A stretch of DNA of 64,000 nucleotides from CBDHFQ01 sp965262565 (GTDB lineage Bacteria; Bacteroidota; Bacteroidia; J057), in contig CBDHFQ010000004.1 in NCBI GenBank assembly GCA_965262565.1, forward strand, positions 1-64,000. The letters run 5' to 3'. Under the pieces are notes generated by a model, which was given only the letters and a program-made list of their open reading frames with translations, had not been told where the DNA came from and did no database searches. How positions within the stretch are numbered: the first letter of the stretch is position 1; each line of letters opens with the position of its first letter. The position numbers and the translations under genes are program-made. Positions 7,474 to 17,476 of the stretch are shown piece by piece.

Positions 7474-9783
7474 CTACTGTTTAATGATACGAACGGTAGT
7501 TAATTTTTCTTTAAGCTTAAATTGCACTAAATACATTCCAGGAATTAGATTGGATACGTCGATGGGGTCAGTTAAACCACCTTGATTCCTTTGCCACGGA
7601 ATTACTTCTTGGCCCAGAGAATTGATCAGGCGAACCTCTGCTCGGGAAGCGAATGTTTGAGGAACATCTATCCAAAACTTATCCTGAACAGGATTAGGTC
7701 TAATGATAATTTCTATAGAAGAAGAGTTTTTTGGACTTAACTGATCTTCAATATCAGTGATTACTTGAGGTTCTACTTCTGGTGCCAGTAATGCCATTCT
7801 GTTGCAAACATCATCCGTCTGGCCTCCTCCTATACTATCAATTCTGTTTAGACTTACTACATGAAGGTTGGAAAAAATAGCTTCAATATCCTGGACCCAT
7901 GGAGCGTCTGCTGTTGCTGAATCCAGGCTGAATCCCCATACATTTTGAAACTCTTCTTTAACCCTACCATTGGGACTCCATTCTGTAGCAATGCTGTACT
8001 TCTCTTCCAGAGTATAATTAACCAAATATCCTCCATACTCCTTAAATGCTCTGGCAATAATTTTTGCAGGGGCGGTGGAGAGTTGGCTTAGATCGAAATC
8101 AGGTTGAAGAGCAAGTAAAGCTCCTAATTCTAACTCGTCATTTGCTCCCCCAAATAATGAACTTGCATTAGCATCTTCTTTCTGGGCAGGCCATCTGTAT
8201 CCCGGGGTGGAATCACTTTCAGAGTAAAAGATATTAGACGCATGAAGGCTGATTTTAAGTGCATGGGGAATAACATCGTCTGGTTCATCCAGTTCCCCTA
8301 ATCGAATCGTTCCACCCAAATTGGACATACCCGAACTAACATATCCACCTAATAAACCATTTCCAATAACATTTCCATTCGGTCCTATCTCGTTTGCATA
8401 GACCATTCCCCCGGGCTCACAAATGTAAGTATTGGAAAGCTGAACTATACTCGCTTGATCAGGAAGGAGAAAGGAAGATTTCCTGGCTGGAGAATTCGAC
8501 TCGGAGGTATCTGTGGAAAAAGCCCTGTCGATAGGAACTTGAATATCTGTTAATGTACCTTGGTCAGTACAAACTTCAAGGCCGAATCCATTTTTCATCA
8601 CCTCCTGTAAAGGAGCAAAAGCATTCAGGAATAATAAGTTCTCATCCGCTGAGATTCCCGCTGACGGGACTGGATTAATATTTGCTGGGATCAAGTAGTT
8701 AATAGCATCCTGATGTAGTGGTAAATTCCAGATAGAAGTAGATGAAAAAGGCCATAATAAAGGATCACGTTTTCCTTCTGTCTGGCAATCTTTATTACCA
8801 TTTGTTTCTGAGGTATCGGTCTTTACATTAAAGTGAAAGTAGCCTTTGCATGTAAGTATCTGGCTAGCTCTGAATCCTCCTGAACAATTCACCCCATTCC
8901 AAACTCCTACAGCATAGGTACTGGAATCTTCTGCTTCAAATTGGAAATCCTTGATTTTTATATAATCTACCTCCAAATCTTGATTAGCTTGATTATTATC
9001 AAATACGATCCTAAATCGATCAAAACTCACATCCTCCTTAAACTCAAATGTATATTCTTCCCATTCCTCTGTAGTTAGGGTAGAATCACTTTCTTCAATA
9101 ATAGGATTAGTAACTCCTTCCTCAAAGGTAGAATTTGACATTAACTGTACTTTAAATTCAGCACAACAGACAGGTCCAAGACTTTTGGCTCTAACGGTAA
9201 CACTAGAGGTAATTGTGGAATCTGGATTTTCAGGGTCCTCAGGTAAAAAATCTATTTTTGCTCTCCAGAGGTCTGGATCACCATCATCTCTGGGGCTCTC
9301 TCCGATATTTTCAAAAATTCCTGTAAGAATATCTCCATCGCCCAGGAGAACTACAGCCTCAAATCCTTCAAGATCTCTAACCCTATCTAAATCACTTCCC
9401 CCTACTCGAATCAGTCTTCCAGGAGCTAATCCCCCATTTTTAAAGGTTGCAATAACAGTAGAGCTATTAATCCCATCATTATTAATTCCCAGGTCAGGAG
9501 AAATATCATAAATTGAATTGCTTTTCATCACATCAAATCTTCCCCCAATAGAGATGAGTTCAACTCCTATAATCGGAACTGATAATTGATTTTCGACCTT
9601 GAAAACATAATTCTTGAATAGTTGTCCTTCAGATTCCAATGGATCTATTTCAATAATCACACTACCAGGCGTTGAAGGTAAAGTATCTGCTTCATAGGCT
9701 GTTAGTACGTTAATACTGGATGAACAAAGGAAAAGAGCAACGCATAAATATATTATGGAAGGTGGCAGAATCTTAGTTATCAT
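7474..9783 (-). CDS. Large secreted protein with T9SS type A sorting domain
   Basis: This 769-residue protein begins with a signal peptide. It ends with a standard T9SS C-terminal domain of about 80 residues: IIIRPNPVQDKFWIDVP, LINSLGQEV, DVSNLIPGMYLVQF, and a basic TTVRIIKQ tail. The N-terminal 280 residues look like beta-sandwich domains. The core (about residues 330-640) contains LLWPFSSTSIWNLP and resembles a group of bacterial secreted proteins of unknown function with a PFSxxSxWNxP opening. It would be exported by the T9SS and attached to or released from the surface. No catalytic motif is clear. Confidence 0.85.
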   Translation of the reverse strand: MITKILPPSIIYLCVALFLCSSSINVLTAYEADTLPSTPGSVIIEIDPLESEGQLFKNYVFKVENQLSVPIIGVELISIGGRFDVMKSNSIYDISPDLGINNDGINSSTVIATFKNGGLAPGRLIRVGGSDLDRVRDLEGFEAVVLLGDGDILTGIFENIGESPRDDGDPDLWRAKIDFLPEDPENPDSTITSSVTVRAKSLGPVCCAEFKVQLMSNSTFEEGVTNPIIEESDSTLTTEEWEEYTFEFKEDVSFDRFRIVFDNNQANQDLEVDYIKIKDFQFEAEDSSTYAVGVWNGVNCSGGFRASQILTCKGYFHFNVKTDTSETNGNKDCQTEGKRDPLLWPFSSTSIWNLPLHQDAINYLIPANINPVPSAGISADENLLFLNAFAPLQEVMKNGFGLEVCTDQGTLTDIQVPIDRAFSTDTSESNSPARKSSFLLPDQASIVQLSNTYICEPGGMVYANEIGPNGNVIGNGLLGGYVSSGMSNLGGTIRLGELDEPDDVIPHALKISLHASNIFYSESDSTPGYRWPAQKEDANASSLFGGANDELELGALLALQPDFDLSQLSTAPAKIIARAFKEYGGYLVNYTLEEKYSIATEWSPNGRVKEEFQNVWGFSLDSATADAPWVQDIEAIFSNLHVVSLNRIDSIGGGQTDDVCNRMALLAPEVEPQVITDIEDQLSPKNSSSIEIIIRPNPVQDKFWIDVPQTFASRAEVRLINSLGQEVIPWQRNQGGLTDPIDVSNLIPGMYLVQFKLKEKLTTVRIIKQ

Positions 9784-10084
9784 ATATTCACTTTCTTTAA
9801 CCCCTAAATGTTAAGATTCCAAAATAGTTGAATATTTCTTTGTAAAATAATCCAATTTAATTATTAATCTTACATTATTATTTATCAAAAATATACTTAC
9901 CCTAAAAATTATAGTTAATAAAAGTGAAAATATTAATTGATAAGCACTTATTTATGTATGGTCTTATTAAAAACAAATTCACCTGATGGACTCTTACATA
10001 GAAAATTATTACCTGTGCTTTAGCATGTAAAAGAAATCAGAGATTGATAAATAAAATGCCGAAATTCTGCAATAAATACCCAGG
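9784..10084. other. Intergenic region, no gene seen
   Basis: About 300 A+T-rich bases separate two minus-strand genes. I see no open frame with coding character on either strand, no RNA gene and no strong hairpin. It presumably carries the promoter of the T9SS protein, but no clean TAnnTTTG element is present. Confidence 0.5.
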
Positions 10085-12040
10085 CTATTTCATTATGACA
10101 CTATTTTGGGAATTCGACTTTCTTCGAGCTAGCCTTTTTATCAAATTTCTAGTGACAGCTAAAAAATCAGCTTCAGTAATCATACCTACTAACTTTTCTC
10201 CTTTTAATACTGGTAAACAACTGATACGTTCTTTTTCCATCATATTGACCACAGTAATAATATTAGCGTCAGGCGAAATAGTTTTTGGGAGTGGGATCAT
10301 CTGATTTTTTACAATGGGGGAATTTCCGTTTTCCTGTTCTGAAGGGTGTTCTGAAAAATAGCGAAGTAAATTACTTGCTGTAACTAGGCCTACTAACTTG
10401 CCGTGTTTATCTTCTACAGGGATATGCCTCAATTTACGCCAAACCATTAGATTAAGGGCTAAATCCAGAATATCGTCTTCCTGTACAGTTATTAAGTCTG
10501 TACTCATGAATTCTTCGACCAATAGAGAGCTGGGCTCATAATCATGCATTTTGTCTATACAGGCAACTTCCCATTCATGTACTGGTATCCCTTTATGTTG
10601 GTTTTCAAAAATGGTAGATGTTATCGCAGAACTAATTTCATCTCTTGTATGCCCATCCTTGGCGAGTTTCCCAAAAGAGTTCAACATCCATTGAGATCCT
10701 GTACAGCCTGAATCATTTCTTGCATCAATAATGTCCAGATAATAGGATATATCTTCTTTATCGATACCCGCTTTTGCAAGTCCATGTCTTGCGATAGGTA
10801 ATAATTGTTCCCGAATCAACTGTGAAGGAGGAACTTTTTGTTGATTCAACCAGGTCAATTTAGTATCCAATCCGAATCGGGCAGCTGCAAAAAAATTAGA
10901 TTTTGCATCTGAAAATTCCATGCAGTTGGTGATATCCTTTACTTCATCCTCCATACCATTCATCAGCCCAAGCCAAAAAGCAGCATTGGCCATGGTATCT
11001 GGAAGGCTGGGGCCGGAAGGAAGAATTCGATTTTCTATCCGAAGGTGAGGTTGTTTATTGGGAGATATACCATAACAAGGTCTGTTCCAGCGATATACAG
11101 TAGAATTATGAATTTTTAAGGCTCGTAGCTTAGGAGTAATCCCATTATTTACCATGTCCAGCACATTTTCTTCTACGTTAGTATTAAGTAAAATCTTAAA
11201 TCGGGCGATGTCCTCCTGATAAATTTCAATAATGGATTTCTTTAACCAATCACTACCGAAAGTGACTCTGGGACTCCTGTCTCTGAGATGTTCGGTAAAT
11301 GTTCTTATGTCAATGGATTGTTGAAAGAGGGCAATTCGAGTTTCTTTCCAAAGGCGTCTACCAAATAATAAAGGAGAATTAACCGATATGGCCATGACAG
11401 GACCTGCTAAAGCTTGTGCAACATTATATTTATTGACAAAATCATGTGGAGTTACTTGAAGGTGTACTTGAAAACTTGTATTGCAAGCCTCTAGCATGGC
11501 CGTTTCCTGACGAATATTTAATTCATCTACTCCACTTATACGCAATTCAAAAGCCTCCCCTCTGAGATCTTTTAATGCATCCATCAGTGCCTTATACCTA
11601 TGTATAGGGGTAATATTAGCGATCTCAACATCAAATTTCCTGATGGTTGGAAGAATTCCCGATAACAAAATATTAGCTCCTAATGTGTTGAGCTTCTCTT
11701 GAGCCTTGTCCAATGTATTTTTTAGCTCCTGATGCATAATTGAGAGAGCTTTTCCCTTAAATTCCAATGGATTAAGATTGGCTTCCAAATTAAAATTCGC
11801 CAGCTCGGAAGTGAATAAAGGGTTATCGATGATATCTAGTGCCTGCAAATTAACATGGGTCGGACGCCAATAACGATCTACCAGACACATTTCCTGCTCG
11901 GCACCTATTCGGATTGGATCCTTTTCAAACCAATCATCTTTAAGCATTTTGTACAACGCCTGTACATCCCTTAGTAAAAAACGCATGAATTCCTGAGCCT
12001 CTTCCTGCGATTGGACTGCTTTTACATCGAAATCTCCCAT
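10085..12040 (-). CDS. Glutamate-cysteine ligase-like enzyme fused to a CBS-domain pair
   Basis: The 651-residue protein has two parts. Residues about 30-460 match the GCS2/carboxylate-amine ligase superfamily: RIGAEQEMCLVD near residue 46 (substrate-binding acidic residues), ANLNPLEF, ASLQVHLQV-like segment SFQVHLQVTP, and ENRILPSGPS. Residues about 505-640 form two CBS repeats (EFMSTDLITVQEDDILD... and NQMIPLPKTISPDANI...), each ending in a G-hydrophobic-(V/I)T segment. CBS pairs usually bind adenine nucleotides and regulate the attached enzyme. I infer a cytoplasmic ATP-dependent amine ligase under nucleotide control. The true substrate, glutamate and cysteine or others, is not certain. 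Confidence 0.85.
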   Translation of the reverse strand: MGDFDVKAVQSQEEAQEFMRFLLRDVQALYKMLKDDWFEKDPIRIGAEQEMCLVDRYWRPTHVNLQALDIIDNPLFTSELANFNLEANLNPLEFKGKALSIMHQELKNTLDKAQEKLNTLGANILLSGILPTIRKFDVEIANITPIHRYKALMDALKDLRGEAFELRISGVDELNIRQETAMLEACNTSFQVHLQVTPHDFVNKYNVAQALAGPVMAISVNSPLLFGRRLWKETRIALFQQSIDIRTFTEHLRDRSPRVTFGSDWLKKSIIEIYQEDIARFKILLNTNVEENVLDMVNNGITPKLRALKIHNSTVYRWNRPCYGISPNKQPHLRIENRILPSGPSLPDTMANAAFWLGLMNGMEDEVKDITNCMEFSDAKSNFFAAARFGLDTKLTWLNQQKVPPSQLIREQLLPIARHGLAKAGIDKEDISYYLDIIDARNDSGCTGSQWMLNSFGKLAKDGHTRDEISSAITSTIFENQHKGIPVHEWEVACIDKMHDYEPSSLLVEEFMSTDLITVQEDDILDLALNLMVWRKLRHIPVEDKHGKLVGLVTASNLLRYFSEHPSEQENGNSPIVKNQMIPLPKTISPDANIITVVNMMEKERISCLPVLKGEKLVGMITEADFLAVTRNLIKRLARRKSNSQNSVIMK

Positions 12041-12180
12041 ATCTGCTGTAGGTTATTGGCGGTTTACTATAGTTCCTTGTAAATAAATAAATTGTGAAGA
12101 TTAAATAATATATTAATATTTACATACAGATCAAAAGGGAAGGTGAAAAGCATATATTAGGATGGAAATTTAGACAATAA

Positions 12181-14358
12181 CTAATAACCGGATGATCGAC
12201 CTAAGCTTCTTCGTGTACTTTCATACGTATCAAAAAGTACCTGTTCCAGAACCTTAAAGTCTCTATCTAACACAACAATGTTTATTCCTCTCTTTCCTGC
12301 AGCATATTCTCGTCCGTTGATGTTGATAGAGGCTTGGCTGCTACCGGATAGAGAACCGGCAGATAGCAGAGATACTTTTTTCGTCCATTGAAGCGATTGA
12401 GTGGATGATCCCTTCTCAAAAAGGGTAGAAATCACTTTATCCGGAGAAATCTGTTCGAACACAACTTTATTTCGATTAACTACAAGCAAATAAGATCCCC
12501 GAAAAGGTAATCCTCTCAAATTAGCTCCAATAGAATCAAAAGCAGCATAAGTGGGTTCATCAAGTTGGAAAGTAGCTTCATCCATTACACTCATTAGCAT
12601 AATATGATCCTGGTGTAAGTCTACATATTCTGCCAATGATTGTAATTTTATTCCTTCTATTCCAAAGGCTTCTTTTTGGATTCCCTTTCCATCAAACGCT
12701 TCTATTAAGGACAGTGAACTGGTTGGAGCAGCATATATATAATATCTTTCCAGATATCCCTTTAATAGCTGACCGTGAGTAATTAACTCTTTGTTTAGTT
12801 CAGCTTCAGATTCTGGAACAACATATAAAACATTGGGCCTTAGTTGATCACTTACTAATTGTTGTTGAAGTTTTCTAGTATATATCTCTGTATTTCCCGA
12901 ATTCCATCTGGCAAGAGGACCGAGATTTATGGGGATATGATGCTTACTGGCGAGGAATACAAATGGAATACATTCCTCTCTGGTGTCGAAAAACTGCTCT
13001 TTAAACGGAGGATAAAAATTAACTTCTTTAACTTGTGAGAATAGAGGACTCCATGAAGATAAGTTTACCTTCCATTCCGGTTTTTTATCCTTCATATCAT
13101 TTAGCCGTTGTAGTAGAGGGTATAGGTCAATGAATTGGGCAATCAGTAATCCCAATAATATAATATGTCCCCACTTTTTATGTTGAAGAATCCTTCCAGC
13201 AAAAAGAACGAGGAAAAAAAGGATTAAATAATAGAGAGGCCATATAAACCTTCCCGAGGCTCGAAATGTGCTGCCTAAAGAAATCCAAAAAGAAGGGTAA
13301 GGCGCTGTAAGGAGTAAGTGCTCATTCAGGTATAATTTATGACTAAATGCAAAAAGGCTTAATCCAGTGATCACTAAAAGCAACGGATATAAAGAAGATA
13401 TAGGAAAAGGGATGATCCTCGATTTATTGATCCATTTCTCAACTAATACTACAGCTATCAACAATATTATTCCTATACCGAGATAGGAGAATCCTTCAAA
13501 TTGTCCTTCAGATTGGGGAAAATTAAGTTGGAACAGAGAATACCCCATTCCATTAATCAAGGAATTCAAGTTAGCAGAATATATTCCATAAATAGATTCA
13601 GTATCTCCGGTAGCAAGCGTAAAGTAGCCTATTATAAACCAGCTACCCAGAAGAAGATATAATTGCAAAGAAAAGAAACCGAGGGCTTCTAGTGGCTTGG
13701 TTACTTTATCTACAAAAAGATGCTTGGAGGTTAAAGCAAAGCTGAAAGCTAATACCATAATCGCTAGGTAGGGATGTATCCAGGCACTCACCAACGTCCA
13801 AAGTGATTGCCAACAATAGATGGTATTTAGAGATCTACTTGAAGGATTCATCCAATAACACCAAAGGGACCCTAACAGTAACCAATGTGAATTCAGAGCC
13901 GGGTGTGCATTTCTGTACAAGAGGGGAGCACTGAGGATAAAGAAAGTAGTGCAGATAATAAGGATAATAGCATTTGATAGGCCAGCCTCACGTAAAAGAG
14001 TAATGGTTAATATCCCCTGAAGTAGGAAGCAAATCAATAGCCACCAGCCAAGATATTGAAATTGATCCGGTAATATATGTCGAAATAACTTTAAGGGAAC
14101 TGCGATGAGCGGAATACTGTCTGTAAATCCAATATTTGCTCCAAATGGATGGAAATAGCCATTAATCTGGCCGATCGGGAATTGCCATGGAGTATGTTTG
14201 TAGTAAGCCCATCCCAGATAGTGAACTGCTGGATCCCCGAACAGTATCCTGTCCAGAAACGTAGGATTAAGGATGTATATACCAAAACAATAGATAAAGA
14301 TGATGACGGAGATCATGCTCACAGTCAATAGAACGATATGTTTCGATACCCATCTCAT
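12181..14358 (-). CDS. Multi-pass membrane protein, glycosyltransferase-like (DUF6311-type)
   Basis: The 725-residue protein has about ten hydrophobic segments over the first 420 residues and a soluble C-terminal region of about 300 residues. The first loop contains FGDPAVHYLGWAYYKHTPW and HPFGANIGFTDSIPL, which resemble the acidic first periplasmic loop of polyprenyl-phosphate-sugar-dependent (GT-C fold) transferases and DUF6311 proteins. It may transfer a sugar to lipid or protein at the periplasmic face, but no acceptor can be named. It is divergent from uvrB with a 96-base shared upstream region. Confidence 0.75.
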   Translation of the reverse strand: MRWVSKHIVLLTVSMISVIIFIYCFGIYILNPTFLDRILFGDPAVHYLGWAYYKHTPWQFPIGQINGYFHPFGANIGFTDSIPLIAVPLKLFRHILPDQFQYLGWWLLICFLLQGILTITLLREAGLSNAIILIICTTFFILSAPLLYRNAHPALNSHWLLLGSLWCYWMNPSSRSLNTIYCWQSLWTLVSAWIHPYLAIMVLAFSFALTSKHLFVDKVTKPLEALGFFSLQLYLLLGSWFIIGYFTLATGDTESIYGIYSANLNSLINGMGYSLFQLNFPQSEGQFEGFSYLGIGIILLIAVVLVEKWINKSRIIPFPISSLYPLLLVITGLSLFAFSHKLYLNEHLLLTAPYPSFWISLGSTFRASGRFIWPLYYLILFFLVLFAGRILQHKKWGHIILLGLLIAQFIDLYPLLQRLNDMKDKKPEWKVNLSSWSPLFSQVKEVNFYPPFKEQFFDTREECIPFVFLASKHHIPINLGPLARWNSGNTEIYTRKLQQQLVSDQLRPNVLYVVPESEAELNKELITHGQLLKGYLERYYIYAAPTSSLSLIEAFDGKGIQKEAFGIEGIKLQSLAEYVDLHQDHIMLMSVMDEATFQLDEPTYAAFDSIGANLRGLPFRGSYLLVVNRNKVVFEQISPDKVISTLFEKGSSTQSLQWTKKVSLLSAGSLSGSSQASININGREYAAGKRGINIVVLDRDFKVLEQVLFDTYESTRRSLGRSSGY

Positions 14359-14454
14359 GAAAAATCTATTAGGAGACGAAATTACTTAAATTATATCATT
14401 CTCATTCATCTGTATTAAAAGTTCCTATATTTACCATCTTTACCAGGGCTAACT

Positions 14455-16491
14455 ATGTCTGATTTACAAGCGAAAGGAAAATTTGAATTAGTTTCAAAAT
14501 ACCAACCTGCAGGCGATCAACCTCAGGCTATTGAACAATTAATAGAAGGAGTAAAACAAGAAGAACCTCATCAAGTGTTACTGGGAGTTACTGGATCAGG
14601 GAAGACGTTTACGATAGCAAATACTATTGCCCGGTTAAATAGACCTACCTTGATTATCAGTCATAATAAAACATTAGCGGCACAGCTTTATGGAGAGTTT
14701 AAAGAATTTTTTCCTAACAACTTGGTAGAATACTTTATCTCTTATTATGATTATTATCAGCCGGAAGCTTATGTGCCTAGTTCAAATACGTATATCGAAA
14801 AAGATCTAAGTATAAATGCAGATATTGAAAAACTAAGGTTAAGAGCTACGACAGCTTTAGTAACAGGACGGAGAGATGTAATTGTTGTTGCTTCGGTATC
14901 ATGTATCTACGGTATTGGTAAACCTGAAGACTTTGAAGCCAATATTGTATTTGTTACTCGTGGACAAAAAATCACTCAAAATGTTTTTCTGGATAAGCTG
15001 GTTCGGCTGTTCTATAGTCGGACGCAGACGGTATTAGAACGAGGAAAATTCAGAGTAAAAGGAGATACTGTTGACATCTTTCCCGCTTATGACGACATAG
15101 GATTGAAAGTGATTTTTTTTGGAGATGAAATAGAAGAAATTTATTCATTTGATGTGGCCAGTGGGAGAAAAATCGAATCACTTTACGATTTGACGCTTTA
15201 TCCTGCTAATCTCTTTGTAACGAGAAGGGAAATCATGAATGATGCCATCAAAGAGATACAAGATGATTTGGTAAAACAGGTAGAATATTTTGAAGCGCAA
15301 GGGATGTTTCTGGAAGCCAATCGATTGAAAGAGCGAACGGAATTTGATCTGGAAATGATGAGAGAATTAGGATATTGTTCGGGAATAGAAAATTATTCAC
15401 GATATCTGTCTCAAAGGAAGCCTGGAAGTAGACCTTATTGTTTACTGGACTATTTCCCTGACGATTATTTGATCGTAATTGATGAGAGTCACGTAACTGT
15501 TCCTCAGATAAGGGGAATGTATCATGGAGATAGATCGAGGAAGTTTACCTTGGTGGAGCATGGGTTCAGGTTGCCTTCTGCCTTAGACAATAGGCCACAG
15601 AAATTTGATGAGTTTGAGGCATTAACGAATCAAATATTATACATGAGTGCTACTCCTGCAGAATATGAGTTAGAAAAGAGTAATGGAGTAGTAGTAGAAC
15701 AAATCGTCAGGCCCACAGGTTTGCTTGATCCTCCAGTAGAGGTAAGGCCTTGTATTACACAAGTAGATGATTTATTGGAAGAGGTGGATGAAGAAGTAAA
15801 AAGGGGAAATAGAGTATTGGTTACTACTTTAACCAAGCGAATGTCTGAGGAATTGACAAGGTATTTGACGGATTTAAATATTAAAACGAGATATATTCAT
15901 TCGGATATAGATGCTTTAGATAGAGTAGATATTTTGAGAGATTTAAGAATGGGGAGATTTGATGTACTGGTCGGAGTAAACTTGTTAAGAGAAGGACTAG
16001 ATTTACCAGAAGTTGGGCTGGTGGCTATATTAGATGCTGATAAAGAGGGATTTTTGAGGTCAGGGCGCTCCCTCATACAAACTGCAGGTCGTGCAGCGAG
16101 GCATGAAGAGGGAAGAGTCATTTTATATGCAGACAGTATAACAGATTCCATGCGTCAACTTATAGATGAGACTGAATATAGAAGAGCTAAACAAATTGCT
16201 TATAATGAGGAGCATGGAATTATACCAACATCTGTAAAAAGAATTAAAAAAGACATTTTCGAATCTGCTTTAGGGAATAGGGCAAAGACTTATGAAGAGT
16301 TTGAAGAGAAGGTTACCATAGCCGCAGAGGCAGCAGCTGAATATATGAATGAAGAAGAATTGAAGAAAAAAATAGCCAAAACGAGAAAGGCTATGGAGGA
16401 AGCAGCAAAAGATCTGGATTTTATTGAAGCTGCCAGATTGAGGGATGAGATGTTTGCCTTTCAGGCTTTATTAAAGGAAAGGGCTGTTTGA
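14455..16491 (+). CDS. uvrB: Excinuclease ABC subunit B
   Basis: The 678-residue protein is a complete UvrB. It has a Walker A GVTGSGKT at residues 44-51, the YYDYYQPEAYVP beta-hairpin region that clamps damaged DNA, DESHVTVPQ (helicase motif II), LREGLDLPEV and QTAGRAARH (motifs V and VI). A C-terminal UVR domain (about 635-672) contacts UvrC. UvrB receives the lesion from UvrA in nucleotide-excision repair. The sugar-transferase gene follows after only 12 bases, probably cotranscribed though functionally unrelated. uvrA and uvrC are not in the window. Confidence 0.98.
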   Translation: MSDLQAKGKFELVSKYQPAGDQPQAIEQLIEGVKQEEPHQVLLGVTGSGKTFTIANTIARLNRPTLIISHNKTLAAQLYGEFKEFFPNNLVEYFISYYDYYQPEAYVPSSNTYIEKDLSINADIEKLRLRATTALVTGRRDVIVVASVSCIYGIGKPEDFEANIVFVTRGQKITQNVFLDKLVRLFYSRTQTVLERGKFRVKGDTVDIFPAYDDIGLKVIFFGDEIEEIYSFDVASGRKIESLYDLTLYPANLFVTRREIMNDAIKEIQDDLVKQVEYFEAQGMFLEANRLKERTEFDLEMMRELGYCSGIENYSRYLSQRKPGSRPYCLLDYFPDDYLIVIDESHVTVPQIRGMYHGDRSRKFTLVEHGFRLPSALDNRPQKFDEFEALTNQILYMSATPAEYELEKSNGVVVEQIVRPTGLLDPPVEVRPCITQVDDLLEEVDEEVKRGNRVLVTTLTKRMSEELTRYLTDLNIKTRYIHSDIDALDRVDILRDLRMGRFDVLVGVNLLREGLDLPEVGLVAILDADKEGFLRSGRSLIQTAGRAARHEEGRVILYADSITDSMRQLIDETEYRRAKQIAYNEEHGIIPTSVKRIKKDIFESALGNRAKTYEEFEEKVTIAAEAAAEYMNEEELKKKIAKTRKAMEEAAKDLDFIEAARLRDEMFAFQALLKERAV

Positions 16492-16503
16492 TACAATTTT
16501 TAT

Positions 16504-17103
16504 ATGAATAATTGGACCTTTCGATTACGGGATATTGTAATCGCACTATTAATGTTTCTTGTTCTTGGTCCTTTCATCTTACTGATCATATTAATGTTAT
16601 GGTTAACACAGGGCAAAGTATTTTTTCTTCAGCAAAGACCTGGGAAGAATGAAGAGCCGTTTACATTGGTTAAATTCAGTACCATGTATGATGCTAAGCC
16701 GGGTGAGCCGGAATATGAACATCAAAAGGAGAGGCTAACACCAATAGGGAAATATTTGAGAAGATATTCGATCGATGAAATTCCCCAGCTGTGGAATGTC
16801 ATAAAAGGAGAAATGTCCCTGGTAGGTCCGAGACCTTTGTTAACTGAATATCTGCCATTATATACTCAGGAGGAACGTAAAAGACATCATGTGCTACCCG
16901 GAATAACTGGTTGGGCCCAGGTAAATGGAAGAAACACGATTTCTTTTAAAGATCGCTTTGTGTATGATGTATATTATATAGATCATAAATCGCATATGTT
17001 CGATATGAAGATAATGATGTTAACCCTGTTTTTGGCGATGAAGGGAAATGGCGTATATTCTGATGATCATAACACTTCTCCTCTGTATGATGGAAAAAAT
17101 TAG
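16504..17103 (+). CDS. Sugar-1-phosphate transferase (small PglC/WcaJ-type monotopic phosphoglycosyl transferase)
   Basis: The 199-residue protein has one N-terminal membrane helix (about residues 10-35) followed by the catalytic domain of the bacterial sugar transferase family. It shows QQRPGKNEEPFTLVKFSTM, the Asp-Glu catalytic pair in YSIDEIPQLWNV, GEMSLVGPRPLL, and PGITGWAQVNGRN. The size is that of the minimal PglC-like form. Such enzymes start repeat-unit assembly by moving a sugar phosphate from a nucleotide sugar to undecaprenyl phosphate. This fits the nucleotide-sugar genes at 22-26 kb. Confidence 0.93.
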   Translation: MNNWTFRLRDIVIALLMFLVLGPFILLIILMLWLTQGKVFFLQQRPGKNEEPFTLVKFSTMYDAKPGEPEYEHQKERLTPIGKYLRRYSIDEIPQLWNVIKGEMSLVGPRPLLTEYLPLYTQEERKRHHVLPGITGWAQVNGRNTISFKDRFVYDVYYIDHKSHMFDMKIMMLTLFLAMKGNGVYSDDHNTSPLYDGKN

Positions 17104-17476
17104 TCTATCCACTACCATTGAAGTAAGGACAGCGAAGATAAGTGAGGCCGTGAAATGTTAACAATTCCTTCTTACTTAATTTACAAGCAGAAAAAATATT
17201 CAGCTTAAATTAAAAATTCTTTCGTATAATAATGATCTATAAATAGTGAGGGGGGCTGTATTATTATAAAGCTGTTTCTGAGGGTTATTCTGTTCATCTG
17301 TGATCCATTTGGTATTAGAATTGAGGAAGGGGTTCTAAAAAGAAATCGAGAAAAGATGCTGAGGATGGCTTTGATTAAAAGAGAGGAAGTAAGAGAAGTC
17401 ATATTATAATTATTAATAGCAGTAATAACAACAATTCATGTGTTTTAATTGGACCGCCTTTCAACTGTTAAGGACG
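17104..17476. other. Intergenic region with no supported gene
   Basis: The region between the sugar transferase and the metalloprotease holds a plus-strand stretch (about 17240-17409) without stops that reads like a helical C-terminal tail (EEGVLKRNREKMLRMALIK) but lacks a start codon. A competing minus-strand frame has no coding character. I see no terminator hairpin. It may contain a gene remnant or nothing. Confidence 0.35.

Noticed and set aside
17205..17402. 65-codon minus-strand frame in an intergenic region
   Set aside because: Low-complexity hydrophobic composition, no family resemblance, and no promoter or neighbour support.
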